Source: Bradyrhizobium aeschynomenes (GTDB lineage: Bacteria > Pseudomonadota > Alphaproteobacteria > Rhizobiales > Xanthobacteraceae). From it: 64,000 nucleotides of DNA. The DNA is taken from NCBI RefSeq assembly GCF_013178945.1, contig NZ_JABFDM010000006.1, positions 1 through 64,000 of the forward strand, given 5' to 3'. The stretch's first letter is position 1. Each line of letters begins with the position of its first letter. Below the pieces are notes generated by a model. It had not been told where the DNA came from. It did not search any database and saw only the letters and a list, made by a program, of their open reading frames with translations. The position numbers and the translations under genes were made by a program. Below are positions 25,867-34,650 of the stretch, in pieces.

Positions 25867-27017
25867 GCGGGCCGCTTCGCATTGGCTTCATTCCGCTGGT
25901 CGATGCTGCGGCGCTGATCGTCGCGGTCGACAAGGGCTTCACCGCCGCGGAGGGGCTCGACGTCACCCTGGTCCGCGAGGTCTCCTGGTCGAATGTGCGC
26001 GACAAGCTGAACATCGGGTTGTTCGATGCCGCGCATCTGCTGGCGCCGGTCGCGATCGCCTCCAGTCTCGGCATCGGCCATGTGAAGGTCCCGATCGTCG
26101 CGCCGTTCAATCTCGGCGTGAACGGCAATGCCATCACGGTCACGCCGGCCCTGCATGCCGAGCTCATGGCGAATCTCGAGGGCGACCGTTTCGACCCGAT
26201 GGCGACGGCGCTGGCCTTGTCGCGCGTCGTCGCCGCCCGCCGCAAGGCTGGCGTCGAGCCGCTGACCTTCGGCATGACGTTTCCGTTCTCCACCCACAAT
26301 TATCAACTCCGGTTCTGGATGGCCGCTGGCGGCGTCGATCCCGATGAGGATGTTCGTCTCGTGGTGCTGCCGCCGCCTTATATGGTCGAGAGCATCGCGA
26401 GCGGTCATGTCGACGCCTTCTGCGTGGGCGCTCCCTGGAACTCGATCGCTGTCGATCTGGGCATCGGCCACATCCTGCACTTCGTGTCGGACGTCCTGGT
26501 GCGGGCGGCCGAGAAGGTGCTCGCGGTCCGGCAGAGCTGGGCCGACAAGCATCCGGATGCGCTGGCGGCGCTAGTCAGGGCCTGCGGCCGGGGCGCCGAT
26601 TTCATCGAGCAGAACCATGCCGAGGCGTCGCTGATCCTGGCGCAGCCCGAGCGGATCGGCGTCGATGCCGAAGTGCTCCAGCGCACGCTTGATGGGCGGC
26701 TCAAGATCTCGCCTGACGGCACGTTCCGCGAAAGCCCGCGCTATTTATTGGTGGGGCGCGAAGGGGCGGCTCGTCCCGAGCCGATCCAGGCGGCCTGGCT
26801 TTATGCGCAGATGGTGCGCTGGGGTCAGACGGCGCTGAGCGACGACGCGCTGCGTACGGCAATCGGCGTGTTCAGGCCGGACATCTACGACGCCGCGCTC
26901 GGTGTGGCCGGGCAGGTCCAGGACGCCGCCATCGGCGCATTCGCTGGTCCGCCATTCGCGGCCGACGACGTCATGGGTCACCTCAAGGCCTTCAAGATCG
27001 GCCGCTGGACCGCCTGA
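25863..27017 (+). CDS. nasS: Nitrate sensor NasS
   Basis: 384-residue cytoplasmic nitrate-binding protein related to NrtA-type solute-binding proteins but without a signal peptide. The N-terminus LRIGFIPLVDAAALIVAVDKGFTAAEGL, NFGVNGNAIT-like NLGVNGNAITV and the TFGMTFPFSTHNYQLRFWMAAGG segment match the family. It sequesters NasT when nitrate or nitrite is absent. Its ATG overlaps the nasT stop by four bases, giving the usual coupled pair. Confidence 0.92.
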   Translation: MSGPLRIGFIPLVDAAALIVAVDKGFTAAEGLDVTLVREVSWSNVRDKLNIGLFDAAHLLAPVAIASSLGIGHVKVPIVAPFNLGVNGNAITVTPALHAELMANLEGDRFDPMATALALSRVVAARRKAGVEPLTFGMTFPFSTHNYQLRFWMAAGGVDPDEDVRLVVLPPPYMVESIASGHVDAFCVGAPWNSIAVDLGIGHILHFVSDVLVRAAEKVLAVRQSWADKHPDALAALVRACGRGADFIEQNHAEASLILAQPERIGVDAEVLQRTLDGRLKISPDGTFRESPRYLLVGREGAARPEPIQAAWLYAQMVRWGQTALSDDALRTAIGVFRPDIYDAALGVAGQVQDAAIGAFAGPPFAADDVMGHLKAFKIGRWTA

Positions 27018-27051
27018 TCCACCTCTCCCGATCATGCCATGAGCATCTCGG

Positions 27052-27074
27052 CCGCCCGACCATTTTTTGGGCGG
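27052..27074 (+). terminator. Possible terminator after nasTS
   Basis: Arms CCGCCC and GGGCGG flank a loop containing six T. It starts 34 bases after the nasS stop. The T-run is inside the loop rather than after the stem, so termination strength is doubtful. Confidence 0.35.
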
Positions 27075-27168
27075 AGTGCGCCTATTTCAGGGCTTGAGCC
27101 TACGATCGCGCCTTCGCCAATTCGCACAGCCTCTTGTTTTGTCCTGCATTTCTTCGCGTTCGAAGCTG

Positions 27169-27237
27169 GCACGCAACTTGAATGTTGCAGTGCAGTCAGC
27201 CGCCGCAGATGCCGCTGACTGCAATCCGTGCAGGATT
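27169..27237 (+). promoter_or_regulatory. Structured leader, candidate NasT antitermination target
   Basis: Three adjacent stem-loops precede the nitrite reductase gene. They are GCACGCAAC/GTTGCAGTGC (27169-27193, one bulged A, six-base loop), TGCAGTCAGC/GCTGACTGCA (27191-27223, perfect 10-bp stem) and AATCC/GGATT (27223-27237). Stems 1 and 2 share TGC at 27191-27193, so they compete at their edge. Paired small hairpins are what ANTAR proteins bind, but the loops do not clearly show the expected A1/G4 hexaloop, and no T-run terminator is seen downstream. Confidence 0.45.
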
Positions 27238-27364
27238 TCCGCAGCAACGAAGCTGGTCGGACCGCTGATCTGAACGACGCCAAAGCCGGCCGTTCGGACC
27301 ACGCGATCCTCATCCCATCCCCCGAAAGCCAATCGCCGTGGCCGCTGGAGCTTCGTCCGCCATC

Positions 27365-29155
27365 ATGAAAATCGAAACTTTGTCAGTCGACTTCAACGAC
27401 GAGCAGAAGCGCTACCTGGAAGGATTGGCTGCCGGCCTCAAGGTCAATCTGGGCGGCCGCGTCCAGGCCGCAGCCGTCACGGCCTCCGAGCCGACCGGGC
27501 CGGACGCCATCCATATCAAGGCGCAGGACAAAGTCATCGCGGCAGGCCGCAAACTCGCCGACCAGGAGAAGGTCAAGCGCGAGTTGCATCCGTTCGACGC
27601 CTACGAGCGGCTGAAGCAGCAGGCCCGCAGCAACGCGGCGCCCTCGGCCGCCGACAATTTCCGCTGGCGCTATTTCGGCCTGTTCCATGTTGCGCCGGCG
27701 CAGGACTCCTACATGTGCCGGCTGCGCATTCCCAACGGCATCATGAAGCATTGGCAGCTGACCGGCCTGGCCGATCTCGCCGATCAACTCTGCGGTCCCT
27801 ACAGCCACGTCACAACGCGCGCCAATCTGCAGCTGCGCGAGATCCCGCCCAGGCATGCCGTGCTGCTGCTGGAGGGACTTTCGGATCTCGGCCTGACCGC
27901 GCGCGGCTCCGGCGCCGACAACATCCGCAACGTGACGGGCACGCCGACCGCCGGCATCGATCCGCAGGAGCTCTTGGATACGCGACCCTATGCGCGCGAA
28001 TGGCACTTCCACATCCTCAACGACCGCTCGCTATATGGCCTGCCGCGCAAGTTCAACGTCGCCTTCGACGGCGCCGGCAGGATCGCGGCGCTGGAGGACA
28101 CCAATGATATCGCTTTCTCGGCGGTCGAGGTGAAGGACGGCTTCGGCGTGACGCCGGGCGTGTGGTTCAGACTCGGCCTCGGCGGCATCACCGGCCACAA
28201 GGATTTCGCAAAGCCGACGGGAATCATCGTCGAGCCGGAGCGCGCCACCGAAGTGGCGGACGCCATCGTGCGGCTGTTCATCGAGACCGGCGATCGCACC
28301 AATCGGCTGAAGTCGCGGCTCAAATACGTGCTCGACAGCATGGGCCATGACAAGTTCATGGAAGCCGTCGAGGCAAGGCTCGGCCGCAAGCTCGCGCGCG
28401 TGCCGGACGAGGCGCTTGCGCCGCGGCCGGAGTCCGATCGCATGGCGCATGTCGGGGTGCACCCGCAGAAGCAGCCGGGGCTGAACTGGATCGGCGTGGT
28501 GCTGCCGCTGGGCAAGCTGACGACCGATCAGATGCGGGCGCTCGCCAAGATCGCGGCCGATCTCGGCGACGGCGAGATCCGGCTGACCGTGTGGCAGAAC
28601 TTGTTGTTGTCGGGTGTGAGCGACGACAAGGTCGCATTGGCCTGCGCGGCGATCGAGCAGATCGGGCTCTCGACGAAGGCTTCGCACATCCGCGCGGGCT
28701 TGATCGCGTGCACCGGCAATGCCGGGTGCAAGTTCGCGGCAGCGAACACCAAGAAGCATGCGGCGGAGATTGGCGATTGGTGCGAGAGCAGAGTCGACAT
28801 CGACACGCCCCTCAACATCCATCTCACCGGCTGCCATCACTCCTGCGCCCAGCACTACATCAGCGACATCGGCATGATCGCAGCGAAGGTGCCCGTCGGC
28901 GAAGGCGACGACACTGTCGAGGGCTATCATCTGTTCGCCGGCGGAGGCTTCGGCCCGCAGGCCGATATCGGCCGCGAGGTCTATCGCGACCTCAAGGCGG
29001 CGGACGCGCCGCGCTTCGTCGAGAAACTGCTCAAGGCCTATCTCGCCCACCGCGCTTCGCCCGAAGAGACCTTCCTGTCCTTCGCCCGTCGCCACGATGG
29101 CGACGCGCTGCGCCAGCTCGCCGAAGCCCAGACGACGTCCGAGGTGTCAGCATGA
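27365..29155 (+). CDS. nirA: Siroheme nitrite (or sulfite) reductase, NirA-type
   Basis: 596-residue hemoprotein with duplicated ferredoxin-like and siroheme/4Fe-4S halves. Cluster cysteines are in CTGNAGC (C-x5-C) and CHHSC (C-x3-C); YSHVTTRANLQLREI is the substrate-side arginine region. It carries out six-electron reduction of nitrite to ammonia or sulfite to sulfide. Placement right after nasTS and a structured leader favours nitrite, but the ferredoxin-type family also includes sulfite reductases. The ATG at 27365 is preferred over a GTG at 27338. It overlaps the next gene (ATGA). Confidence 0.85.
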   Translation: MKIETLSVDFNDEQKRYLEGLAAGLKVNLGGRVQAAAVTASEPTGPDAIHIKAQDKVIAAGRKLADQEKVKRELHPFDAYERLKQQARSNAAPSAADNFRWRYFGLFHVAPAQDSYMCRLRIPNGIMKHWQLTGLADLADQLCGPYSHVTTRANLQLREIPPRHAVLLLEGLSDLGLTARGSGADNIRNVTGTPTAGIDPQELLDTRPYAREWHFHILNDRSLYGLPRKFNVAFDGAGRIAALEDTNDIAFSAVEVKDGFGVTPGVWFRLGLGGITGHKDFAKPTGIIVEPERATEVADAIVRLFIETGDRTNRLKSRLKYVLDSMGHDKFMEAVEARLGRKLARVPDEALAPRPESDRMAHVGVHPQKQPGLNWIGVVLPLGKLTTDQMRALAKIAADLGDGEIRLTVWQNLLLSGVSDDKVALACAAIEQIGLSTKASHIRAGLIACTGNAGCKFAAANTKKHAAEIGDWCESRVDIDTPLNIHLTGCHHSCAQHYISDIGMIAAKVPVGEGDDTVEGYHLFAGGGFGPQADIGREVYRDLKAADAPRFVEKLLKAYLAHRASPEETFLSFARRHDGDALRQLAEAQTTSEVSA

Positions 29156-30765
29156 ACCAGATCACCCCCATGTCGAAGATCGAGCCGAAGATCGAGATCA
29201 TTCCCGCGACGGCGCCGTTCTCCGAGGCCCAGCGTTCCTGGCTCAACGGCTTCCTCGCCGGTGCCCTCGGTCTTGATGGATCGACGGCATTGCCGCCTGC
29301 GCAGAACGGCGCGGTGCTGGCGCCCGCAGGCGATGCCGATGACGGCGAGGCGCCATGGCACGACCAGACCATGCCGATCGCCGAACGCATGAAGCTCGCC
29401 GAGGGACGTCCGCTGCGCCGCCGCCTGATGGCAGCGATGGCGCAGCAGGACTGCGGCCAATGTGGCTACAATTGCAGCGACTATTCGGATGCGATCGCCA
29501 ATCGCAGCGAAGCGCGTCTCAATCTCTGCGTCCCCGGCGGCAAGGAAACCGCGCGGATGGTCAAGGCGCTGTATGAGGAGATCGACAAAGCGCCAGCGGC
29601 GGCCAAGCCCGTTGCCGCGACACCGGCCACCGTCTCCGTCGTCGTCAGCGCGCCCGGCCGCTCGCGCGACAATCCGGTGGCGGCGACGTTCCTGTCGCGG
29701 CGCCTGCTCAACAAGCCCGGCTCGGAGAAGGAGACCTGGCACATCGAGTTCGACCTCGGCGAGTCCGGGCTCGACTATGTCGTCGGCGATTCCTTCGGCA
29801 TCTTCGCCAAGAACGATCTTGGCCTCGTCGATCAGATCATCGCGCTGCTGGGCGCCTCGCATATGACCGAGGTCAACGGCAAGCCGCTGCGGCAGTGCCT
29901 GCTCGAGGACGTCTCGCTGGCGCCGGCGCCGGATTCGCTGTTCGAACTGATCTCCTTCATCACCGGCGGCGCGACCCGCGAGAAGGCACGGCAGCTGGCG
30001 CAGGGCGAGGATCCCGATGGCGACGCGGCGACGCTCGATGTGATGGCGGTGCTGCAGAAGTTCTCCGGCGTGCGGCCGCATCCCGAGGCTTTCGTCGAGG
30101 CGCTGGAGCCGCTGCAGCCGCGGCTGTACTCGATCTCCTCGTCGCACAACGCGACGCCCGGAAAACTGTCGCTGACCGTCGACTGCGTCCGCTACGTCGT
30201 CGGCAAGCGCAAGCGCCTCGGTCTCGCCTCGACGTTCCTGGCGGAACGGATCAATCCCGGCGACAAGCTCCGCGTCTACGTCCAGAAGGCGCATGGCTTC
30301 GCGCTGCCGGCCGACCCGAAGACGCCGATCATCATGGTCGGCCCCGGCACCGGCATCGCGCCGTTCCGCGCCTTCCTGCACGATCGCAGGGCGACCGGCG
30401 CGCCGGGCAAGAACTGGCTGTTCTTCGGCCATCAACGCAGCGACTGCGACTTCTTCTACGCCGACGAGCTCAACGCGATGAAGACCGCTGGCCTGCTGAC
30501 CCGGTTGTCGCTGGCGTGGTCGCGCGACGGCGACAAGAAGTTCTACGTCCAGGACCGCATGCGCGAGGTCGGCCGCGAGGTGTGGACATGGCTCGCCGAC
30601 GGCGCGCATCTCTACATCTGTGGCGACGCCAAGCGCATGGCCAAGGACGTCGAGCGCGCCCTGGTGGACATCGTCGCCCAGTTCGGCGCGCGATCGACCG
30701 ACGAGGCCGTCAGCTTCGTCGCCGACCTCAAGAAGAAGGGCCGGTTCCAGCTCGACGTTTATTAA
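29152..30765 (+). CDS. Fe-S/FAD/NAD(P)H reductase, sulfite-reductase flavoprotein-like
   Basis: 537 residues. The N-terminal part holds a 4Fe-4S domain (CGQCGYNCSDYSDAI...LCVPGG, about residues 101-130, C-x2-C-x4-C-x16-C). This is followed by a CysJ-type FAD domain (RLYSISSSHNATPGKLSLTV) and an NADPH-binding domain (MVGPGTGIAPFRAFL; YICGDAKRMAKDV). The FMN/flavodoxin domain of CysJ is absent; the Fe-S module appears to replace it. Translationally coupled to nirA (ATGA overlap), so it probably passes NAD(P)H electrons to that reductase. A strong terminator follows. Confidence 0.85.
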   Translation: MNQITPMSKIEPKIEIIPATAPFSEAQRSWLNGFLAGALGLDGSTALPPAQNGAVLAPAGDADDGEAPWHDQTMPIAERMKLAEGRPLRRRLMAAMAQQDCGQCGYNCSDYSDAIANRSEARLNLCVPGGKETARMVKALYEEIDKAPAAAKPVAATPATVSVVVSAPGRSRDNPVAATFLSRRLLNKPGSEKETWHIEFDLGESGLDYVVGDSFGIFAKNDLGLVDQIIALLGASHMTEVNGKPLRQCLLEDVSLAPAPDSLFELISFITGGATREKARQLAQGEDPDGDAATLDVMAVLQKFSGVRPHPEAFVEALEPLQPRLYSISSSHNATPGKLSLTVDCVRYVVGKRKRLGLASTFLAERINPGDKLRVYVQKAHGFALPADPKTPIIMVGPGTGIAPFRAFLHDRRATGAPGKNWLFFGHQRSDCDFFYADELNAMKTAGLLTRLSLAWSRDGDKKFYVQDRMREVGREVWTWLADGAHLYICGDAKRMAKDVERALVDIVAQFGARSTDEAVSFVADLKKKGRFQLDVY

Positions 30766-30795
30766 CGCATTCACCGGGGCTGGAACCCCGCGGAT

Positions 30796-30831
30796 AAAAT
30801 TCTCGGCCGGGGCAGCGGCCGAGAATTTTTT
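30796..30831 (+). terminator. Strong rho-independent terminator of the nirA operon
   Basis: Stem AAAATTCTCGGCC / GGCCGAGAATTTT with an 8-base loop and a following T-run. It starts 31 bases after the reductase stop. An outer GGAACC/GGTTCC pairing extends it. Confidence 0.92.
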
Positions 30832-30937
30832 GGTTCCAAGCGGACCCGAAACGGGGGGCTTGTCGTTATTTGCGCGGTTGCCTTGCATCGGCCTGTGAGA
30901 GCGCTTTTCTCCTGGCCGGAACTTCAGGAGACCGGCC

Positions 30938-31087
30938 ATGCGGACGCTTTCGACGCCCCTGCGACAGATGCCTCAGGCTCGCGCCATTCGCGAGCGCGGC
31001 GCCACGGTGGCACTGGTCGCCCTCTACGGCGCACTCGCGCTGATCGGGGCCATCACGCTGGGCATGCCCTTCACCCATCCGTTCTGA
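30938..31087 (+). CDS. Small membrane protein, 49 aa (hypothetical)
   Basis: Basic N-terminal half (LRQMPQARAIRERG) followed by one hydrophobic span (ATVALVALYGALALIGAITLG). An AGGAG lies 7 bases before the ATG, an excellent ribosome site. No family recognised. It sits alone between the nirA terminator and the convergent pxpA. Confidence 0.6.
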   Translation: MRTLSTPLRQMPQARAIRERGATVALVALYGALALIGAITLGMPFTHPF

Positions 31088-31101
31088 TCAGACTCCTTCG
31101 T

Positions 31102-31875
31102 TCACGGCGCCGTCTTGAACGGCGCCACCCTGATGCCGGCCGCGTCGAGCGCCTTGCGCACCTCGCGGGCGATCTCGACGGCGCCAGCGGTGTCGCCGTG
31201 AATGCAGACGGTGTCGGTGCGCATCTTCATCACCTTGCCCGTCACTGAGACGACCGCTCCGTCTTGCACCATGCGCACGACGCGATCGGCAATCACCTTG
31301 GGATCGTGCAGCACCGCGCCCGGCTTGCTGCGCGACACCAGGAGGCCGTTGTCGTCATAGGCGCGGTCGGCGAACACCTCGTGCGCCATCGACAGATTGG
31401 CTTTTTCTCCAGCGGTCACCAGCTTCGAGTTCGCGAGCACCACGAAGATCAGGCTGGGATCGACGGCCTTGATTGCCTTGGCGATCGCGTTGGCCGTCAT
31501 GTCGTCCTCGCAGGCGACGTTGGACAGCGCGCCATGCGCCTTGACATGCGTGACCTTGTGGCCGGCCGCGGTGGCGATCGCCTGCAACGCACCGATCTGA
31601 TAGGCGACGAGGTTCTCGACCTCCGATGATGTCAGCCCCGGCACCGGGCGTCGGCCAAAGCCGTGGAGGTCGCGATAACCGGGATGCGCGCCGACGCTAA
31701 CGCCTTTCGCTTTCGCCATCTCCACCGTCCGGCGCATGATGTCGGCATCGCCGGCGTGAAAGCCGCAGGCGACGTTCACGGAGGTCGCCAGCTCGATCAT
31801 CGCGGCGTCATTACCCATCTCCCACGGGCCAAAGCTTTCTCCGAGGTCGCAGTTCAGGTCGACGGTGCTGGTCAT
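31102..31875 (-). CDS. pxpA: 5-oxoprolinase subunit PxpA (LamB/YcsF)
   Basis: 257-residue LamB/YcsF protein. The opening DLNCDLGESFGPW and ACGFHAGDADIMRRTV, GAHPGYRDLHGFGRR and TVCIHGDTAGAVEIAREVR motifs are complete. With PxpB and PxpC it forms the prokaryotic ATP-dependent 5-oxoprolinase that opens pyroglutamate to glutamate. Last gene of a pxpB-pxpC-pxpA operon, 32 bases after pxpC. Confidence 0.94.
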   Translation of the reverse strand: MTSTVDLNCDLGESFGPWEMGNDAAMIELATSVNVACGFHAGDADIMRRTVEMAKAKGVSVGAHPGYRDLHGFGRRPVPGLTSSEVENLVAYQIGALQAIATAAGHKVTHVKAHGALSNVACEDDMTANAIAKAIKAVDPSLIFVVLANSKLVTAGEKANLSMAHEVFADRAYDDNGLLVSRSKPGAVLHDPKVIADRVVRMVQDGAVVSVTGKVMKMRTDTVCIHGDTAGAVEIAREVRKALDAAGIRVAPFKTAP

Positions 31876-31907
31876 GTGATGGTCCGCTCGTTGATGAGGT
31901 ACGATCG

Positions 31908-32942
31908 TTAGTCGGGCGTCGCTCCGGGCCAGGTCGTGACGTCGGTCGCACTGACGGCATGCCCCGCCACATTGGCGGTGAACAGCGCATCGATGTTGAA
32001 ATCACTGCTCACAAGCTCGGTGACGCGGCCGGGCAGGCTGCGCATCAGGTCCTTGTAGCGGCGCAGCTCGGCCTGCGCCTCGGCCATGCCGACCGCCTTG
32101 AAGCGGAACGGCGTGCCGGCCGGCGTCTGCGCCAAGCGACCGAAATCAGCCGTGATGACGGTCGCAATCTTCGGATAGCCGCCGCTGGTGCCGCGATCCG
32201 ACATCAGCACGATCGGCGAACCGTTGCCGGGCACCTGGATGCTGCCCTCGACGGTGCCGTCCGAGACGATGTTGTGGCCGTGCAGATGGCTGATGACGGG
32301 GCCCTCGAGCCGATAACCCATGCGGTCGCTGGTCGCCGAGACCATCCAGTTGCTGCGGAGGAACAGCGCCTTCATCTCGTCGCTGAACTCGTCGTCCTGT
32401 GGACCCATCACCACCCTGATCGGGCCGCTCAGCTTCGGCACATCGATCTGCATCTCCGGCGTCTGGCCGGCTGGCGCGACGTCGAACACGTCGCCGGCCT
32501 GCAGCGGCCGCGGGTAGGGGCTGCCAAGGCCGGCGCGGGCATTGACCGAGAGGCTGTTGAACATCGGCTCGCCCGGTATGCCGCCTTCGATCGCGAGATA
32601 GCTGAACGAGCCGCCGCGCGCAAAACCGAGCGCGAGCTTCTCGCCCTCGTTCAGCGTCACCGATGTGTTCATGTCGACCTGGCGCTTGGCGACCTCAACC
32701 GGCCGCGGCGCGCCGCACAACGCGACGCGCACCGCGCCGCCCTTCGCCGTGAACGTCGCGCCGAACGGCCCGATCTCGATCGCAGCCGCCATCAGCGCAT
32801 TGCCGACCAGGCTGTTCGCCGCGGCCAGCGACAGCTTGTCCATCGCGCCCGACGGCGTCAGCCCATAGCGTTGCGCACCGAAGCGTCCGCCATCCTGGAC
32901 GGAACTTGCCGGGCCGATCTGCGAGACGATGAGCGTGCTCAT
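31908..32942 (-). CDS. pxpC: 5-oxoprolinase subunit PxpC
   Basis: 344-residue AHS2 / biotin-dependent carboxyltransferase-like subunit. Key segments are SSVQDGGRFGAQRYGLTPSGAMD at the N-terminus, SDRMGYRLEGP, IVSDGTVEGSIQVPGNGSPIVLMSDRGTSGGYPKIATV. Works with PxpB in 5-oxoproline activation. Its start overlaps the pxpB stop (ATGA), showing coupling. Confidence 0.94.
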   Translation of the reverse strand: MSTLIVSQIGPASSVQDGGRFGAQRYGLTPSGAMDKLSLAAANSLVGNALMAAAIEIGPFGATFTAKGGAVRVALCGAPRPVEVAKRQVDMNTSVTLNEGEKLALGFARGGSFSYLAIEGGIPGEPMFNSLSVNARAGLGSPYPRPLQAGDVFDVAPAGQTPEMQIDVPKLSGPIRVVMGPQDDEFSDEMKALFLRSNWMVSATSDRMGYRLEGPVISHLHGHNIVSDGTVEGSIQVPGNGSPIVLMSDRGTSGGYPKIATVITADFGRLAQTPAGTPFRFKAVGMAEAQAELRRYKDLMRSLPGRVTELVSSDFNIDALFTANVAGHAVSATDVTTWPGATPD

Positions 32943-33670
32943 GCGGCGATCCGCTCGGCGATCAGCTCGCCGTGTTCCGCCGCACGCTCCTGCTCGGCAA
33001 ACGTCTTCTCATCCACGGCGTAGAAGCTGACCTCGTCGCCGGGCTCGAGCAGAAAGGTCGGTTCGCGGTGCAGCTGGAAGGTCCGCATCGCGGTGCGGCC
33101 GAGCAGGTGCCAGCCGCAGGGACCGGCGAGGCACTGGATGCCGGTCTGGATGCCGCCGATCGCGACGATGCCCGCCGGGGTCGCCAGACGCGGGTTTTGC
33201 CGGCGCGACATCTGCAGCGACGGATCGAGGCCGGAGAGATAGGACCAGCCCGGCGTGAAGCCGATCATCGCGACGCGATAGGTGCCGGCGACGTGGCGCG
33301 CGACGACCTCGTCCGGCGTGATGCCGAGCGCCCTGGCGACGTCCTCGAGGTCGATGCCATTCTCGCCGCCATAGCAGACCGGAACCCGCCAGCGCCTGAC
33401 CTCGGTGTCCGGTGCGAGCGACCCGGCCGAGAGCGCAAGCAGCCTTGCGCTGAGCGTCTCGTGGTCGATGACGCCGGGATCGTAATGCACCAGCAGCGAG
33501 CGATAGGTCGGCACGGTCTCGGTGATGCCGTCGATCGCAGCCGCCGCCAGTGCGTGATCGAGCGCGAGGACGCGCCGGTTCGCGGTCTCGTCGATGGTCC
33601 GGCTGAACTCGACGGTCAGAGCGCTGTCGCCGCTGGGCAGCAGGCGAGGAGGGAGAAAAGGGTCGGCCAT
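32939..33670 (-). CDS. pxpB: 5-oxoprolinase subunit PxpB
   Basis: 243-residue AHS1 subunit (KipI-like). The LLPSGDSALTVEFSRTI start, the VPVCYGGENGIDLEDVARALGIT middle and the GFTPGWSYLSGLDPSLQMSRRQNPRLATPAGIVAIGG and AGPCGWHLLGRT segments are typical. First gene of the operon. The ATG at 33670 directly precedes the conserved start; the extension to 33763 is poorly supported. The 245 bases upstream are AT-rich and should hold the promoters of this operon and of the divergent RraA-like gene. Confidence 0.93.
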   Translation of the reverse strand: MADPFLPPRLLPSGDSALTVEFSRTIDETANRRVLALDHALAAAAIDGITETVPTYRSLLVHYDPGVIDHETLSARLLALSAGSLAPDTEVRRWRVPVCYGGENGIDLEDVARALGITPDEVVARHVAGTYRVAMIGFTPGWSYLSGLDPSLQMSRRQNPRLATPAGIVAIGGIQTGIQCLAGPCGWHLLGRTAMRTFQLHREPTFLLEPGDEVSFYAVDEKTFAEQERAAEHGELIAERIAA

Positions 33671-33915
33671 TGGTCCGAAGTGATCCGCGTTGCTGGTCCC
33701 TGATCTAGCCGTTTTCAGTTGCGAGTGGAATTGGGTGAAAGGCAAAAAGTCTCGAAAATTCAATAAATTAATCGGATGTTCTGCGATAAGAGAACTTTAT
33801 CGGGCCGCGCAACCCCGCATGCAGCGGGCGCACGCCGCGAGGCCTTGACGCGGCGACCGCCGCTCGCAAGATGCGCCTGCCTTTTTAGCCAGCCTGTTGG
33901 AGCGCCAGTCTCAAG

Positions 33916-34614
33916 ATGTCCCTCACTCCCGAAGCCATCGCCACCCTCTCTCAAGTCACCACCGCGACCATCACCACGGTCCTGCTGAAGAAGGGGTTGC
34001 GCAATGTCTGGCTGCGCGGCGCGAAGCCGCTGCGCCCGGGACAGAAGCGGCTGGTCGGTCCCGCCTTCACCTTGCGCTTCGTGCCGGCGCGCGAGGATCT
34101 GGCGACGCCGGAATCCTGGTCGTCGCCGATCTCCACCCGCACCGCGATCGAGGCCATGCCCGAGGGCTGCATCGCGGTGGTCGATGCGATGGGCGTCAAG
34201 GATGCCGGCATCTTCGGCGACATCCTGTGCGCCCGCATGGTCAAGCGCGGCGTGACCGCGCTGATCACCGACGGCGTGGTGCGTGACCTCGAAGGGGTGA
34301 TGGGCACCGGGCTTCCGGTGTGGTGCGACGGCTATGCCGCGCCGCCGTCGGTCGCGGGCCTGACCTTCGTCGGCTGGGGCGAGGCGATCGGCTGCGGCGG
34401 CGTCGCCGTGTTCCCGAACGACGTCATCGTGGCCGACCAGGACGGCGCCGTGCTGATCCCGCAGGCGATGCTCGATCACGTGCTGGCCGAAGGTCCCGAG
34501 CAGGAGCGCATGGAGGCCTGGATCGTCGACGAGGTGAACAAGGGAGCCGTGCTGCCGGGCCTCTATCCGATGAATGCCGAGACCAAGGCGCGCTACGTGG
34601 CGTCGAAGAAGTAA
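33916..34614 (+). CDS. RraA / HMG-aldolase family protein
   Basis: 232 residues of the RraA-like fold. Conserved segments are VGPAFTLRFVP, AVVDAMGVKDAGIFGDILCARMVKRGVTALITDGVVRDLEGV (with the metal-side Arg-Asp pair) and FPNDVIVADQDGAVLIPQA. Family members are either RNase E inhibitors or aldolases/decarboxylases of small 4-hydroxy-acids; the metabolic role is more likely here given the following cupin gene. Starts 36 bases before a cupin gene ends the pair; the two are probably co-transcribed. Confidence 0.85.
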   Translation: MSLTPEAIATLSQVTTATITTVLLKKGLRNVWLRGAKPLRPGQKRLVGPAFTLRFVPAREDLATPESWSSPISTRTAIEAMPEGCIAVVDAMGVKDAGIFGDILCARMVKRGVTALITDGVVRDLEGVMGTGLPVWCDGYAAPPSVAGLTFVGWGEAIGCGGVAVFPNDVIVADQDGAVLIPQAMLDHVLAEGPEQERMEAWIVDEVNKGAVLPGLYPMNAETKARYVASKK

Positions 34615-34650
34615 GCTCACACGCGAGCGACAGCTCCAGAAAGGCACATC

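Noticed and set aside
27169..27223. Definite ANTAR-type two-hairpin motif
   Set aside because: Loop sequences do not show A at position 1 and G at position 4 of a hexaloop, so it is reported only as a candidate.
27032..27313. 93-codon minus-strand frame in the nirA leader
   Set aside because: Cys/Ser/Arg-rich with no ribosome site and overlapping the structured leader; judged to be chance.
29038..30939. 633-codon minus-strand frame opposite the Fe-S/FAD reductase
   Set aside because: The plus strand holds the conserved reductase motifs in the correct frame; the minus frame has none.
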